From positions 1,860,001-1,924,000 of the forward strand of contig OZ251233.1 in the NCBI GenBank assembly GCA_965240325.2: 64,000 nucleotides of DNA, in the 5' to 3' direction. The notes below the pieces were generated by a model. That model worked only from the letters and a program-made list of their open reading frames with translations. It was not told where the DNA came from and did no database searches. Below are positions 23,601 through 34,519 of the stretch, one piece after another; position 1 is the first letter of the stretch, and each line of letters begins with the position of its first letter. This stretch comes from Rebecca billardiae RCC1528. Taxonomy: Eukaryota > Haptophyta. The position numbers were made by a program, and so were the translations under genes.

Positions 23601-26600
23601 GGCGCGCTGCTCGAGCGCGCGCGGGGGGCGCTCGAGCGCGCGGACGGCGCGGGCGCGCTGCACCTCGTCACCGCCGTCGCGCGGCTCGACGCGGCCGCGC
23701 CGCCGCCGGCGCGAGCGCTGCTCGAGCTCGCGGCCGACGCGGCCGCGCTCGCGCCGGCGGGAGCGGAAAGTCGCGCGCAGCACGCGGCCGCGCTCGGCGC
23801 GGTGTCCTCCGGGGCGCGCGGCGGCGCGGCGCTCGACTTTGACGGGGCGGCGCAGGCCGCGACGCTCGGCCAGGCTGCGTCGCTCGCGCGCGCCGCGCTC
23901 GGCGCGGGCGCGGGCATCGGCGCGCACTCCGCGGCCGCGCTCGTCCGAGCGGCCAACGCCGCGCTGCTAGCCAACGCGACGCGCGGCGTGGCCGTGGCCG
24001 AGTCGGCGGCGGTGGGCGGCTCCGCCCTCGAGCTGGCGAGCGACCTCGCGCGCGCGCTGCTCGTCGGCGCCGTGCCCGGCGAGCCGGCCGCGCAGCTCGG
24101 CGGACCCGCGCTCAGCATCGCCGCGGCACGCACACGCGCCGACAACCTGGCCGGCGGCGCGGCGCCGGCCGGCAACGCGTCTGGCGCGGACGGCGGCGCT
24201 GCGGCCGGTGGCTGGGTGGAGCTCGGCGGCGGCGCTGGCGGCGGCGTGCGCGTGCCCGCGTCGGCGGTGCGCGCGCAGCCCGCCAGCGCGCTCGGCCCCG
24301 CCAGCTCCGTCGACGTCGTCTTCGCCGCCATCGGCGCGCGAGATCGCGATCTCGAGATCGCGCTTCGCAACCTGAGCGCCGCGCCGGGCGCGGCCGTGAG
24401 CGCGGTCGCGGGCGGCCGAGGCGGCGGCGGCGAGGTGGGGACTGCGGTGGTGCTCGCGTCGCTGTACGCGCCGGGCGCGGGCGGGGCGGCGCTCACGGTG
24501 CGCGGGCTGGCCGAGCCGGTGCTGCTGCAGCTCCCGCCGCCGCTCGGCCGGCGCGAACGCGACGACGGCGACGACGACGAGGACGAGGACGGCGGCGGCG
24601 GCGGCGGCGGCAGCGGTGGGCTTGTTGGCGACCTTGGCTGCTTCTTCCTCGACGAGCACACGCGCGCGTGGAGCGCCGACGGCTGCGCGCCGGTGGGCGC
24701 GCCGCCCGGCCTCGACCCCCGCTCGCTGTTCTGCGCGTGCGACCACCTGACCACCTTTGCAGGCCTTGCGCTGCCCGCGAGCGCCGCCGAGGCGCGCGCG
24801 GACGCGGACGCGGTGCGCGTCAACACGTTCAGCGCAGCGGACGCGGCGTCGGCGCTGCTCGAGCCAGAGCGGGCCGCTCGGGAGAACCGCGCCATCTCCC
24901 GGCTGGTGTACCTGCTCGCGGGGGCGAACGCGCTGGCGCTGCTCCTCGCCCTGCTCGCGGACCGGCGCGCGCGTGCGGAGTATGAACGATGGCACGCGTC
25001 CGAGCTGAGGACGAGTGGGATGCTCGGAGGCTCGGGGAGCGGCGGCGCGCGGCGGCGGTACAAGTACGCGGGCGCGGGCGCGGGCGGGGGCCGCGCCAGC
25101 TGGAGCAGCGCGGGCGCGTCGGGCAGCACCGCGCGCACGAGCTGCGCGTCGCGCAGCAGCCTTAGTCTTTCCTCGCTCGGCGTCCGAAGCCGCGCGGGCA
25201 GCAGCGGCAGCGGTCTGAGCTCCAGCTCAATCAGCCTCGTCTCGCCGCTGCGCCCGCCGCCCGGGCCGGGCGAGCCCTCGACCGTGGAGCTGGTGAGGCA
25301 GAGGCGCGCGGCGGAGCGCGCGTGCGCGCAGCTCGCCGCGGCGCGCGCGGCGGAGGAGGCGGCGGCCGCCGCGGAGCGCGGCTCAACGGCTAGCGGGCTG
25401 CTGCACACACACGCGCCAATCCCGCCCGCCGCCGCCGCGCTCGGCCGCCGGCTCTCGGCCGCCTACGCCACCGCCTCGTCGCGCGACTCGCGCGTGCGCG
25501 ACTCGCGCGTGAGCGCGCGCGCCTCGTGCGGCGGCGCGGGTGGCGCCGCCGCCGCGCCGCGCGCGCCGGCCGCTCCGGCCGCGCCGGCGCGCGAGGCGGC
25601 GGCGGAGCGCGCGCGCGCGCGCGCCCGCGCCGCGGCGCGCGCGCGCCGCGCGCGCGCGCTCGCCTTCGTGCAGCGCGTGACGGACGAGCACCCACTGCTG
25701 CTGCTGCTGTTTGCGCCGGCCGCGCGCGGCGTGCGCAAGGCCGAGCTGGCGCAGTCGCTCTTCAGCATGGCCGCCCTGCTGCTCGCGCTCGAGTGCGCGC
25801 TGTACCGCGCGCACGCGCACGGCGAGGGCGCGCGCGCGGACGAGGCAGCCCGCGGCGGCGGCCCGCGCGCGCTCACCGTCGCGCTGTACGCGCTGCTCGC
25901 CGCCGCGATCAGCGCGCCCGCGCTCGCGGCGTGCCGCGCCGCGTGGGCGTTCGCGCACTCGGCCGAGGGCGAGAGCCCGGCGCAGCGGCTCTTCACGGCA
26001 CTGCGCGCCGCGCTGGATGGACGGCTGAGGCTCGCGTCGGGCGCGCGCGCCGCGCGCCTCACCGCCATCGTGGAGAGTGCGCAGCAGCTCGACGGGCTGC
26101 AGGGCGCGCGGCACGTGCGCGTGAGCGAGGAGGAGGACGAGGTCGCGGAGGCTCAGCTCTGGGAGCGCGCGGTCGAGAGCCTCAAGGAGCGGGCCGCGGC
26201 GGAGGCGGAGGCGGAGGCGGAGGCGGCGGCGGCCAAGACCGCGAGCCGCGCGGCGAGCCGCTGGCGGTGCGCGCTCGCCGCGCTCGCAGCCGCGCCCGCG
26301 AGCGCGCCGCTGGCGCCGTTGGTTCGGGTGCTGTCGCGCCAGTGGTCGGGGCCAATGGACCTGACGGCCGCCGCGCCGGCCGCAGCGGAGCCGGGGGCGG
26401 GGGCGGAGGCGCGCGCGGAGGCGGAGGCGGGCGCGGAGGCAGGAGGTGAGTGGGTGGCGGCACCGCCGCCGCCCGCGCAGCGCTGCCGCCCGCCGCCGCC
26501 GCGCGGGAGCCCGCCGCGCGAGCCCAGCGCAGCTGCTCGCACGCAGCTGGCCGAAGCGGGGCGCACCAACGCGCCGCCCTCGCCACGGCCGGCGCCGGGC

Positions 26601-28512
26601 GCGGCGGCCGCGCGGCGCGGTCAGACGGTGCTGACGGCGCNNNNNNNNNNNNNNNNNNNNNNNNNNNNNNNNNNNNNNNNNNNNNNNNNNNNNNNNNNNN
26701 NNNNNNNNNNNNNNNNNNNNNNNNNNNNNNNNNNNNNNNNTGCTGACGGCGCGCGTGCGCGGCGCGCGCGTCGGCCCTGCGGAGTGCGTTCCGAGTGCCG
26801 CTGCTCCGGGCAGCGGGTGTGCGTGCACGCCAGCCTGCGCGCCGCCGCCGCCCTCGCCGCCGCCCTCGCCGCCGCCCTCGTCGCCGCAGCCGCCGCCGAC
26901 ACGGCGCAACGCCTCGCTCCCGCCCAAGCACTCGCGCGTGGCGCCGTGTGGCGGCGCGCCCACGGGCGACGCGCCCGGCGCCGTGCTGCCGCCGCACAGC
27001 CGAGCGCGGAGCTTTGAGCTGCCTCGGCAGGCCGTCGCGCGCGTGGGCGCGCCACGCTCGGCAGGCAGCGGGGTGCGCACCGCGCCGCGAGCGGCTGAGC
27101 CCTGCGCCACGAGCTGCGCGACCGGTCCGCGTGCGGCCTGGGGAGGCGCTGGCGTGGGCGCGGGCGCGACGTCGGCCGTCGGCGCGCCCGCGCCCGCTGC
27201 CGACGACGCGCCTGCCGCCGTGCGCTGCCCGCCGTGCACGCCGCCGCGCGCGAGCGCCCTCGCCCTCGCCCTCGCCGGCCGGAGCTCGAAGCCGCCCTCC
27301 GACCCGCCCTCGCCCACGGCCTCGCTCGCGTCCTCCGCCGCCGCGCGCGGCGCGGCGGCGCCCATCCTCAGTCTGAGCTCGCTCGTCAGCCCGCGCGCAA
27401 GCGGCCGAGGCGACCGCACTTCCGAGCAAGGGCCGTGCTCCGAGCTTGAGTGGCGTGCCAGCGGCAGCGCGCTGCCCGGGGCGGTGCCGGCGTGTGCGTC
27501 CGCGCCGTGCGCCCCGGCCGAGGCGCCAGCGCCGCGCGAGTGCGCGCCGAGGGCGGCGCCCTCGCCCCTGGGCACGCCGGCCGCGCCGCACGCCGTTGAG
27601 GCTGTCGCCGCGCGCACCGCGCGCGCGCCGGCCGCGGCGCCGGCTGCCGCGCGCGCGCCCGCCTGCTCAGCCAGCGGCGCGCACAGCGCGTGCGGCGCGT
27701 GCTTGAGATCTACAGCCTGTCCGCCGCCTGCGCCCATGCCGGCCTGGCCCGCCGCCCCGGCGCGGCCGCTGCCGCCGGTCTCGGCCGTCAGGCCCGGCGG
27801 CGCGGCTGCGCGCTGGCCGTCATTCGCCCGCCGGGCGGCGCCGGCCCCTGCCGCGCCCTCGCCGCCCGGCCGGCTCTCCTCCTCCTTCTCCTTCCGGCGG
27901 CGCGCGGCCGAGCCCCTCACGGAGCTCGAGCAGCACGCGCTGCGCACGCTCGTCCGCCTCTTCCAGGCCGACGAGGACGGCTGGCTCGGCCTTTCCTCGC
28001 TGCGGCTGCTGATGATTGAGCTGGGCGACCCGATGACTCCGTTCGAGCTGCGCCGGCTGATGCGCGTGCTCGGCGGCGGCGGCGGCGGCGGCGCGCTGCG
28101 CGTGGCGGAGGAGCTGCAGGTGGACTGCACCGCGCTGTGCGCGTGGTTCGCGAAGGCGAAGCTCGCGCACGCGCGCGCGGAGCACCGCGCGCGCGCGTGG
28201 GCGCTGCGCCGCGTGCGCCCTGCGCTTGCTTGGGCGGCCATGCTGACCGCCTTTGCGCTGCTGTGCGCCCTCAGCATCGTCTACGGCGCCGTGCTCGGCG
28301 AGGCGCGCACGGCCGCGATGCTCCGCTCGTGGGGCGTCGCCCTCGGCACCTCGCTCGCGCTGCAAGACGGGCCGATCGCCGCGCTCGGGCTCCTGCTGCC
28401 CGCGCTCGCGACGCGTTCCGGCGTGGCGCGCTGCTGCGAGTGCCTCGGCAAGGCGCTGCGGCGGGCGGCTGAGCGCGCGCGCCGCGCGTGCCACTTCTTC
28501 TTTCAGGGCTGA
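11657..28512 (+). CDS. Giant RCC1-like / SPPP-stalk / IPT / REJ / GPS / polycystin-like surface protein
   Basis: Predicted exons are 11657-11883, 11983-12162, 12374-12727, 12883-13227, 13472-13651 and 13841-28512, about 5,280 aa if the N gap is collapsed. A hydrophobic signal segment (MLGLVLLVATALLPAPLLVL, at 11744) is followed by six or seven RCC1-like repeats (pattern CWG..GQLG.GD, then GxxHxCA). Then come a proline stalk (13940-20130), three IPT/TIG-like repeats (20240-21070), a PKD/REJ-like extracellular region to about 24600, and a GPS motif (Cys pairs, W, and cleavage tripeptide HLT at 24744-24752). Membrane helices lie near 24890-24960, 25743-25810, 25870-25960, 28215-28300 and 28318-28410; an EF-hand-like DEDGWLGL precedes the last two. 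The order resembles polycystin-1/REJ proteins. A surface adhesion or mechanosensory receptor is inferred. Start codon uncertain (11657 or 11744). Confidence 0.8.
14641..17040 (+). repeat. 300-bp higher-order repeat in the stalk
   Basis: The marker CCTCTGCTGCCGCC recurs at near-exact 300-bp spacing (about 14645, 14945, 15245, 15545, 15845, 16145, 16445, 16745), with the intervening sequence nearly identical. The unit is exactly 100 codons. Related single copies occur near 14330, 18420 and 19650. This points to unequal crossing-over of 100-codon blocks. Confidence 0.9.
17617..17952 (+). repeat. 36-bp tandem repeat with 108-bp super-period
   Basis: Nine or so copies of a 36-nt unit encode three SPPP motifs each. 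CCATCT versus CCGTCT alternates in the pattern A-G-G-A-G-G-A-G, so the amplified unit was a 108-bp trimer. Confidence 0.85.
23335..23403 (+). repeat. 15-nt Tyr/Ser/Gly repeat within the REJ-like region
   Basis: About four 15-nt units (TACTACTCANATGGG-like) encode YYSHG, YYSDG and HYSDG pentapeptides. The block is AT-rich compared with its very GC-rich surroundings, which suggests recent microsatellite expansion within the coding frame. Confidence 0.8.
26641..26740. other. 100-N assembly gap inside the giant gene
   Basis: Exactly 100 N. The 12 bases before it and the 12 bases after it are the same (TGCTGACGGCGC). The reading frame before the gap and the one after it join in phase if the Ns and one 12-bp copy are removed (112 nt), so the gap probably marks overlapping contig ends rather than missing sequence. 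Confidence 0.8.
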
Positions 28513-28989
28513 GCGCCTGAGCGGCAGCGGCACTACGACGACGCTGCACGCGATGCATCCCTCATCGGGTGGAGTCGCAGTGCCCGGCGCGGCCGCCGGC
28601 TGCGCGCGAGCGGCCGTGCTGCTCGTGCACGGCGACATTTGACAATGACGACGGACATCACATATATCGCTCAGTGATGGCCCGCGGTGCAGGGCGGAGC
28701 GCGCAGCGTGGAGCCCGCACCAGTGGGCCCGAACCACGTTTCAAAAAGATCTTTGATCAAGAAAAAGGGACGCGGGGGCCGATTTTTAGGGCTGGCGGAG
28801 ACCGAGTTTCGAATTTTGAGACCCTCTCTACAGGTGCATCACGGAGAAAAAAACCGCGCCCACAACATTCCCCTAATCAATCGTGGACGGCCGGGCGTGA
28901 GAGTTCACTTCTGTGTGAAGTAGGACGGTTACAAGTCCAATACAAGCGTCAGCTTCTTTGAGGCTATTTTCGCACGTCCATACGGGATC

Positions 28990-29258
28990 AGCGAAGTAAC
29001 CAACCGATATATATTGGCTTCGTCGGGGTCGTATTCACTACTGATTCATATGCTGTATGGTTCACGCAGGCATAAAATCGCTTCGTCGGAGTCGTATCCA
29101 CTACTGGAGAACATCATTTGCACCGCTTCGTTTTCATACATTATGAACCATATATGCTGTATGGTTCACGCAGGCATAAAATCGCTTCGTCGGGGTCGTA
29201 TCCACTACTGGAGAACAACATTTGCACCGCTTCGTTTTCATACATTATAATATATATA
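28990..29258. repeat. 104-bp tandem repeat, about 2.5 copies
   Basis: TGCTGTATGGTTCACGCAGG starts at 29051 and again at 29155, and the following ~100 bp are nearly identical. A third, degenerate partial copy (CTTCGTCGGGGTCGTATTC) precedes them. The second full copy ends in an ATATATATAT tract. Confidence 0.85.
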
Positions 29259-30192
29259 TATGGTTCATGGACTGCTACGGGGTCGAGCAAAATATCATCG
29301 ATATTCATCAGGCGCACGTGTGCGTATTCATCATCAGCCTTCGGGAATTGGGAGTAGCTATTGGCCTTTTGCCCTCTGGCGAGCCAGTTGTGCGCACTTT
29401 AAGAGCAGGCCTGAGCAGGCTCGAGGCCACTTTTTTGCCGCTCACGTGGACATGATGCCGAGCACGTCTCACGAGGTGCGCGCGGCGAGTGGCGTCTGGA
29501 GCGCGCGGCTGTGGTGGGCCCCGACGGCCGTCGACATCGCGTTCGTGCCCCGCTCACTCTGAACTCCGCGCGCCCCCGCCGCCCTATCGATCGATCATCG
29601 ATGCCTGCGCGCGGAATCGTGCACCGCGCGTGCCGCCCGCGACCGGCCGCGGCAGGCCCGAGCCGCCCTTTCGGGCTCTCGCAAGCACGGGGGCAGCGGC
29701 GCCTGATGGCGGACTGATCGACATCTGAGTCTCCGACTTCACCGTGGACGCGCCCCCCTCGTCATGCCTTCCCGGGGTCTCCCACGGAAGACGGACTAAC
29801 CGAGCAGGCGACGGTACTGTCTGTACGCTGCCGTGACACACGGCGCCTGGGCAGCGGGCAGTGGTGGCGGGGTCCCGCGGACGTCAGTCTTCCCCTCGCG
29901 CCCTGCTCACCTCGAGTGCGCCGCCACGCGCCTCCGCACGCGTGTCCCATCGATGCGCAGAGCGGCATGCTTGCATGAAAGTTGAAATGGCTGGGTCATC
30001 AGCCCGCGCCGGCAAGTCTGTCTAGCGCTGGACGGACGGACATAGGAGGACGAGCAGCGCGGGCGACGGTGGTGCGCGACGCTCCCAGAGCTGGCCGTGC
30101 CTCTGCGACGCGTGCCGAGCCTGACCGAGGTGTGTCACCCGGTCCACGCGCGGCGCGCGCGAAGGCACCGGTGCTGTGGCTGCTCGGCTCGA

Positions 30193-30524
30193 ATCCGCGG
30201 CCTCGCCTCGCACCGCGGCACCGTGCTCCCTGGCTGTCAGCTCCGCGTGGCCTGGCGTGCACGTAGAGTTGCGCTCATGCGTCGATCACGCCTCGCGCCC
30301 GCCTGTCGGCCGTCGCGCAGGCGCTGGTCGAACCCTACTCGGACCAGTGCAAATCATCTATCCCGTGGCCGCTGCCGGCGCGCGGTGACGGGACAGCGCG
30401 GTCAGCAGCAGGCGCAGCGGCCCGAACGAATCCGCGGCCCCGCACCGTGCTCCCTGGCTGTCTGCTCCGCGTGGCCTGGCGTGCACGTGGAGTCGCGCTC
30501 ATGCGTCGATCACGCCTCGTCGCA
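30193..30524. repeat. Duplicated ~100-bp block, 224 bp apart
   Basis: The segment from AATCCGCGG through CCGTGCTCCCTGGCTGTC to ATGCGTCGATCACGCCTCG occurs at about 30193-30296 and 30429-30520 with a few substitutions. No coding role is apparent. Confidence 0.75.
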
Positions 30525-31860
30525 TCCGCCTGTACACAATATCGGCGCCGCGGCGGCGGCTGCGACTGGGCCCGCCCGGCCCCGGGCGCCCCGGCGGCCC
30601 GGCGCGGCCGAGGCGGCGGCGCGCCGCTGGAGTCTACTGCTACAGTTGACTAAGAATAAGAGACGCACACAGCTCAGGCAGGCGAGATTGACGCCCGCCA
30701 GCTGTCACCGCCCATGAAGCCGTCGCCGATGGTAGCGCCGCCGGAAAAAAATCGTTACATCAGTAGTTGTACGGGCATGCCAACCGTGCCATTACTGGTC
30801 TCACTCTCAGCCTCAGGTCTGTCCGAATCGGACAATAGTGAAATTGAATAGAGTTAGACGACTGCGCGACGGAGGGTGCACCGCCACCGCGGGCCCCGAA
30901 CCGGTACGTTCGTTCTACGGAAAAGGACCGCGGAACGCGGTCATATGCATGCGCGCTGGCTCCGGCTTCGGTCCACCCCCCCCAGTCCGGTCACGACTGG
31001 AGCGTTACATCTTGACACTGCAATCGGCGGGATCGCCGCCTCTGATGATCTACGATATCTCCTAGACCACCCCAGGCGGTCCCTTGGACGACATTACGAA
31101 TACGGCCAGATGTCACACAGATCGGCATCAGCCACACCTCGTCCAATAGGTTCAGACGCTCTATATTTTCTATAACTAAATACCCATCAGCCCGGGCGTA
31201 CCATTTTCGCATATGTATACAGGTGATGTCCGGAACGCTCCCGGATTGTGCTGAAATCTGAGTAAGGGACGGGTAATTACATAGTAAAATAGAGTCTGAA
31301 CCTATTGGGAGGTGGTCGGATGCGACATTTTACTCTCGTCGTTGAAGTCGTCATCAATCGGGGGTCGTATTCGTAAGGGACTCTGCTGCATGGTCCGCTT
31401 GGTTGACTTCGGCTCGGGGCCAAGACGTAACGGAGCTGGGGGGGGTGGACCGGAGCCGGAGCCCGCTGCTGATGCTGATGACGACACGCTCGAGCCTCGA
31501 GTCCGGGACGTATAATTATATACTGCTCACTGACGGTCACGGTTACTCACGCTGCGTAGTAGGTAGTCGACGATATATCATCGATGCGGATGAATCACCG
31601 CGACGCCGATGACGATATATATGATCGCAATATCGCGCGCGTCACCGCGCGTGGCGCGACGATCGATAGTCACTTAGTAACTACTTAGTGCGCGCACGCA
31701 GCTATGCTGCGTAGCCCGTAGTATATATATATAGAATTAGTCGCGACATCATCAAGTCACTACGCCGCCATGTCGTCGCGCGCGCTATTCTACTGATGCT
31801 GCTTGCGTACGTATATCTGATATATATATATGCACTATATTCTACGACTACTATATATAT

Positions 31861-31962
31861 TGTCAGGGAACGCGTCTCGAGGCTTGACGGTCGCGAGGTC
31901 GTGGACGAGCTTCGGCTCTTGTTTGCGGTGGTGAGCTCAGCGTGTTCGTGGTGCTCGGCTCA
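31861..31962 (-). repeat. Terminal direct repeat, 3' copy (LTR-like)
   Basis: Identical over 102 bp (104 with two chance bases) to 42023-42124 and in the same orientation. It begins TG and ends CA on either strand. It lies about 140 bp beyond the gag stop codon. Confidence 0.8.
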
Positions 31963-32103
31963 TGACTGATACGGGTCATGTGCTGGGACTTCCGTGTGAC
32001 GGTTTTGGGTAACCCGAGTCAGTCCTGGGCTTATTTGCACCATATGTTCACTCTTTGGCCTTGATCTTGGACCTTGTTATTGGGCTATGCCCTGCCTTGA
32101 TAT

Positions 32104-33750
32104 TTAATCATAGGCATCCGGAGCAGGAATATCCAGGAAATGGATACGCTCCTTGGGAAATTTGTTGGCTCCCTTGTTTTTGCCTTTGTTGTAATTGTTG
32201 GCCTTGGGGCGTAGCTCTGGGTGGAGCTTCCAACACTGCTGGGCAGTATGGTTCTTGAGACCACAGTGAGTGCACCGTTTGCCGGTGTCCGAGTTATTCG
32301 GCCCGCTCTCGCCATTGGCTGGAGCCTTTTGGGCCTGAGCGGCGAAGACTTCGGCGCCCTCAAAGTCACCGCGTCGCCGCGTGCCTTGCTGATAATCAGC
32401 ATTTTGGCGTATCTTGGAATAATTGTCGGTCTCTCTCCCCTTGGTATTGTTCTGATGGAGTAGCTTCATTGAGCCGTGCCGTTTGTAGGCATCTTCCATC
32501 TGGGCCATTATCTGGTCAGTGTTATCCACACATTGCTCGGGCGTGAGCGCACCGAAGTGCGAGATAACTGACTCGTAGACTTGGGGATGGTCGTGCATGC
32601 TGTTATACAGCTTGAAGACCAACATCGTGGCATCGTCCAGATTCCCATATCGAGATGAGCGGACTTGCTCGACGGATTTCTTGATAATGTCCGATGCGCC
32701 AATGGGCGACACCTTTGTCGGGTATAACTTCAGGAATTCATCCCTGAGTTCGGACATAGTTGTGATCTTGAGCTCGCGCTCAAATATCTGTAGCAGCAGC
32801 GCCAGATCCAAGTAATTCTTGGTCGGATCGCTGATGTGCAGCTTCGATTCCAGATAGGCGAATAACTGAGGCTCGATAGAGTCCTTCAGCTGCTTGAATA
32901 TCGCTGCCGCAGATCGATCGTAGACCGATCCGATCTTGTTGGCGTCAGCGTTGTCAGCCTTGTATGGATCGATTTTGGCTGCGTCTTTCACCCATTTGTC
33001 TTTGGCAATGAGTTGAAAGCCGGATAGCTTGCTATCCTTGGGCTCCATTATGTCAGGTGTGACATCTGAGGATTTGCCCTTGTAGTAGGTGCTCACTTCT
33101 GCGAGTGCATCCCGTATCGCGCTGTGTACCGCGCGCTTGGATTTCAGAGCCGACTGTGTCAGCTTGTGTGTGGCGGGTGTATCCACTCCTGCCGAAGATT
33201 CGCGTGCCATGAACACACGTTCCTTCTTGGTTGGATTAGAGTCTGTGACTCCTCCTTCGATGACTATCCAGTCACGTTTCTTCGACTCAAGTGCATTGGT
33301 CGATATGTCGCGCGCGCTCTGTGGCGATTCGCGCTCTACCTTCGAGCGAGGAGTGACCCTCGTCGAGGCTGTGGTGCCTTCTTTGGGCTTCTTCACGCTC
33401 GTTCTGTCCTGCGGTGATGCATGTGCATCCGCGGCAGCTTCGGCGGAATACTCTTCCTTGCAAGAGTGTGGCGTTGTGGTGGCTGACGCAGCTGATGCAT
33501 GCGCACGCGCGTCGCGCTCGCCAACTTGGTTTTGCTGCGGCTTTGCCGTCAAGCAGATGTATGATGCCCCCCCTGCATCGTATGCGCTTCCTACGTTCGA
33601 CGCGAGTCGATACGTGCCAGACGAGGACTCTGCCGTCTCTGCGGCGGTCATCTCGCGGCTGCTTGTGTCGCTCGTGGCGAGCAGCTCGGCTTCGGAAGCC
33701 ATCGTGAGGCTTGTAGTTTTGGGGTAAACGTATTTGTTTGGGTCATCAGG
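32104..33750 (-). pseudogene. gag-like polyprotein, 3' part (split by insertion)
   Basis: The frame is open from the inner element's junction (33750) to the stop at 32104. An internal Met at 33702 would give 532 aa by itself. The first 250 residues are Ser/Thr/Ala/Glu-rich. A helical region follows with capsid/UBN2-gag character (AAAIFKQLKDSIEPQLFAYL; LYNSMHDHPQVYESVISHFG). A CCHC zinc knuckle CTHCGLKNHTAQQC (32233-32274; C-x2-C-x4-H-x4-C) comes next, then a basic Lys/Asn tail. Family role: RNA packaging in retrotransposon particles. The CDS shows no internal stop, so it looks young. Upstream sequence of the same gene lies at 41100-42023. Confidence 0.82.
33744..33750. repeat. Target-site duplication CATCAGG, left copy
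   Basis: The 7-bp CATCAGG immediately before the left inverted terminus recurs at 41093-41099 immediately after the right terminus. An 8-bp reading (CATCAGGC) is possible if the first base of the element is counted. Confidence 0.85.
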
Positions 33751-34332
33751 CAGTAAGGTCTGGCGTTTGCCACTGGCGACTGCACACGGCAACAGGGGCG
33801 TTTGCGCCCTGTTGTCGTGTGCACACTGGGGCGCAAAAGGGGTCACCCTCAGGGGGTTTCGCACTGCTGTTGCCGTGTGCACCGGCCCGCTGTGGCCGTG
33901 CACACGGCAACAGGGCGCAAACGGCCCTGTTGCCGTGTGCAGGCGTGCATGGCTTGCGATGGCAGCCAGCCGTCAGCAGGGCGCCACGCCCACTGTTCGT
34001 TGGTAGGCTGGCCCGATGGCGTCGCGGAGCTCACGCGTACGGGGGAGGAGGGCATCGACGAGGAGACGACCAAGGGCGAGAAGCAGCAGGGGGCACGCAG
34101 CACGGGGCTCGGAGCATGCCGCGAGCACGCGTGCCTCCACACCGTCGCACATCAACCTTGCTCGTAGCTGTGCGCTGTGCTGCCACTCATCTCACCATCG
34201 CCCATGCTACGGGCGCGGCCGGGTGGTGGGCATCTACCTGTCGGCGCAGCACTGGCACCGGTGGTCGCCAGACACTCCTCGACTTGCTCTGCGCGTCACA
34301 GCAAGGAGACGGCAGCGGCACAGCTGTGTGAG
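33751..34332 (+). repeat. Left terminal inverted repeat
   Basis: Reverse-complementary to 40516-41092 with about five differences (three substitutions in the first 13 bp, a 1-nt and a 4-nt indel). It contains five copies of TGCACACGGCAACAGGG, two direct and three inverted, at 33781, 33807, 33866, 33899 and 33925, forming nested hairpins that resemble subterminal transposase-binding clusters. Confidence 0.9.
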
Positions 34333-34519
34333 CTCGCAGATGAAGTGCTCCTCTGCTTTGCGAGGCTGAGAGGCTGAGCACGCGTGGCGAGCGCTGGCAT
34401 TCCCCCGCATTCATGAGACCAACAGGTACATAGCCGTGCCCAGGAGCGCAGGACCAACCGCCGGGTGCTGCTTCAAACACCTGCGCCCCACTCTGCCGGC
34501 AGGCTGAGGGGCGCTCTAC

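Larger units (their letters stand above)
28513..31860. other. Non-coding region with small repeats
   Basis: About 3.3 kb without a recognisable gene. It contains a 104-bp tandem repeat (28990-29258), a ~100-bp duplicated block (30193-30524), several short AT tracts (29246-29262, 31720-31860) and otherwise mixed sequence. Open frames here are short and lack family features. A ~55-bp stretch at 29519-29578 is similar to 56704-56760. Confidence 0.55.

Noticed and set aside
26446-26640. Possible splice donor (AGGTGAGTGG) just before the N gap
   Set aside because: The reading frame stays open past it, and joining the two sides of the gap gives one uninterrupted frame, so no intron is needed. It cannot be wholly excluded without RNA.
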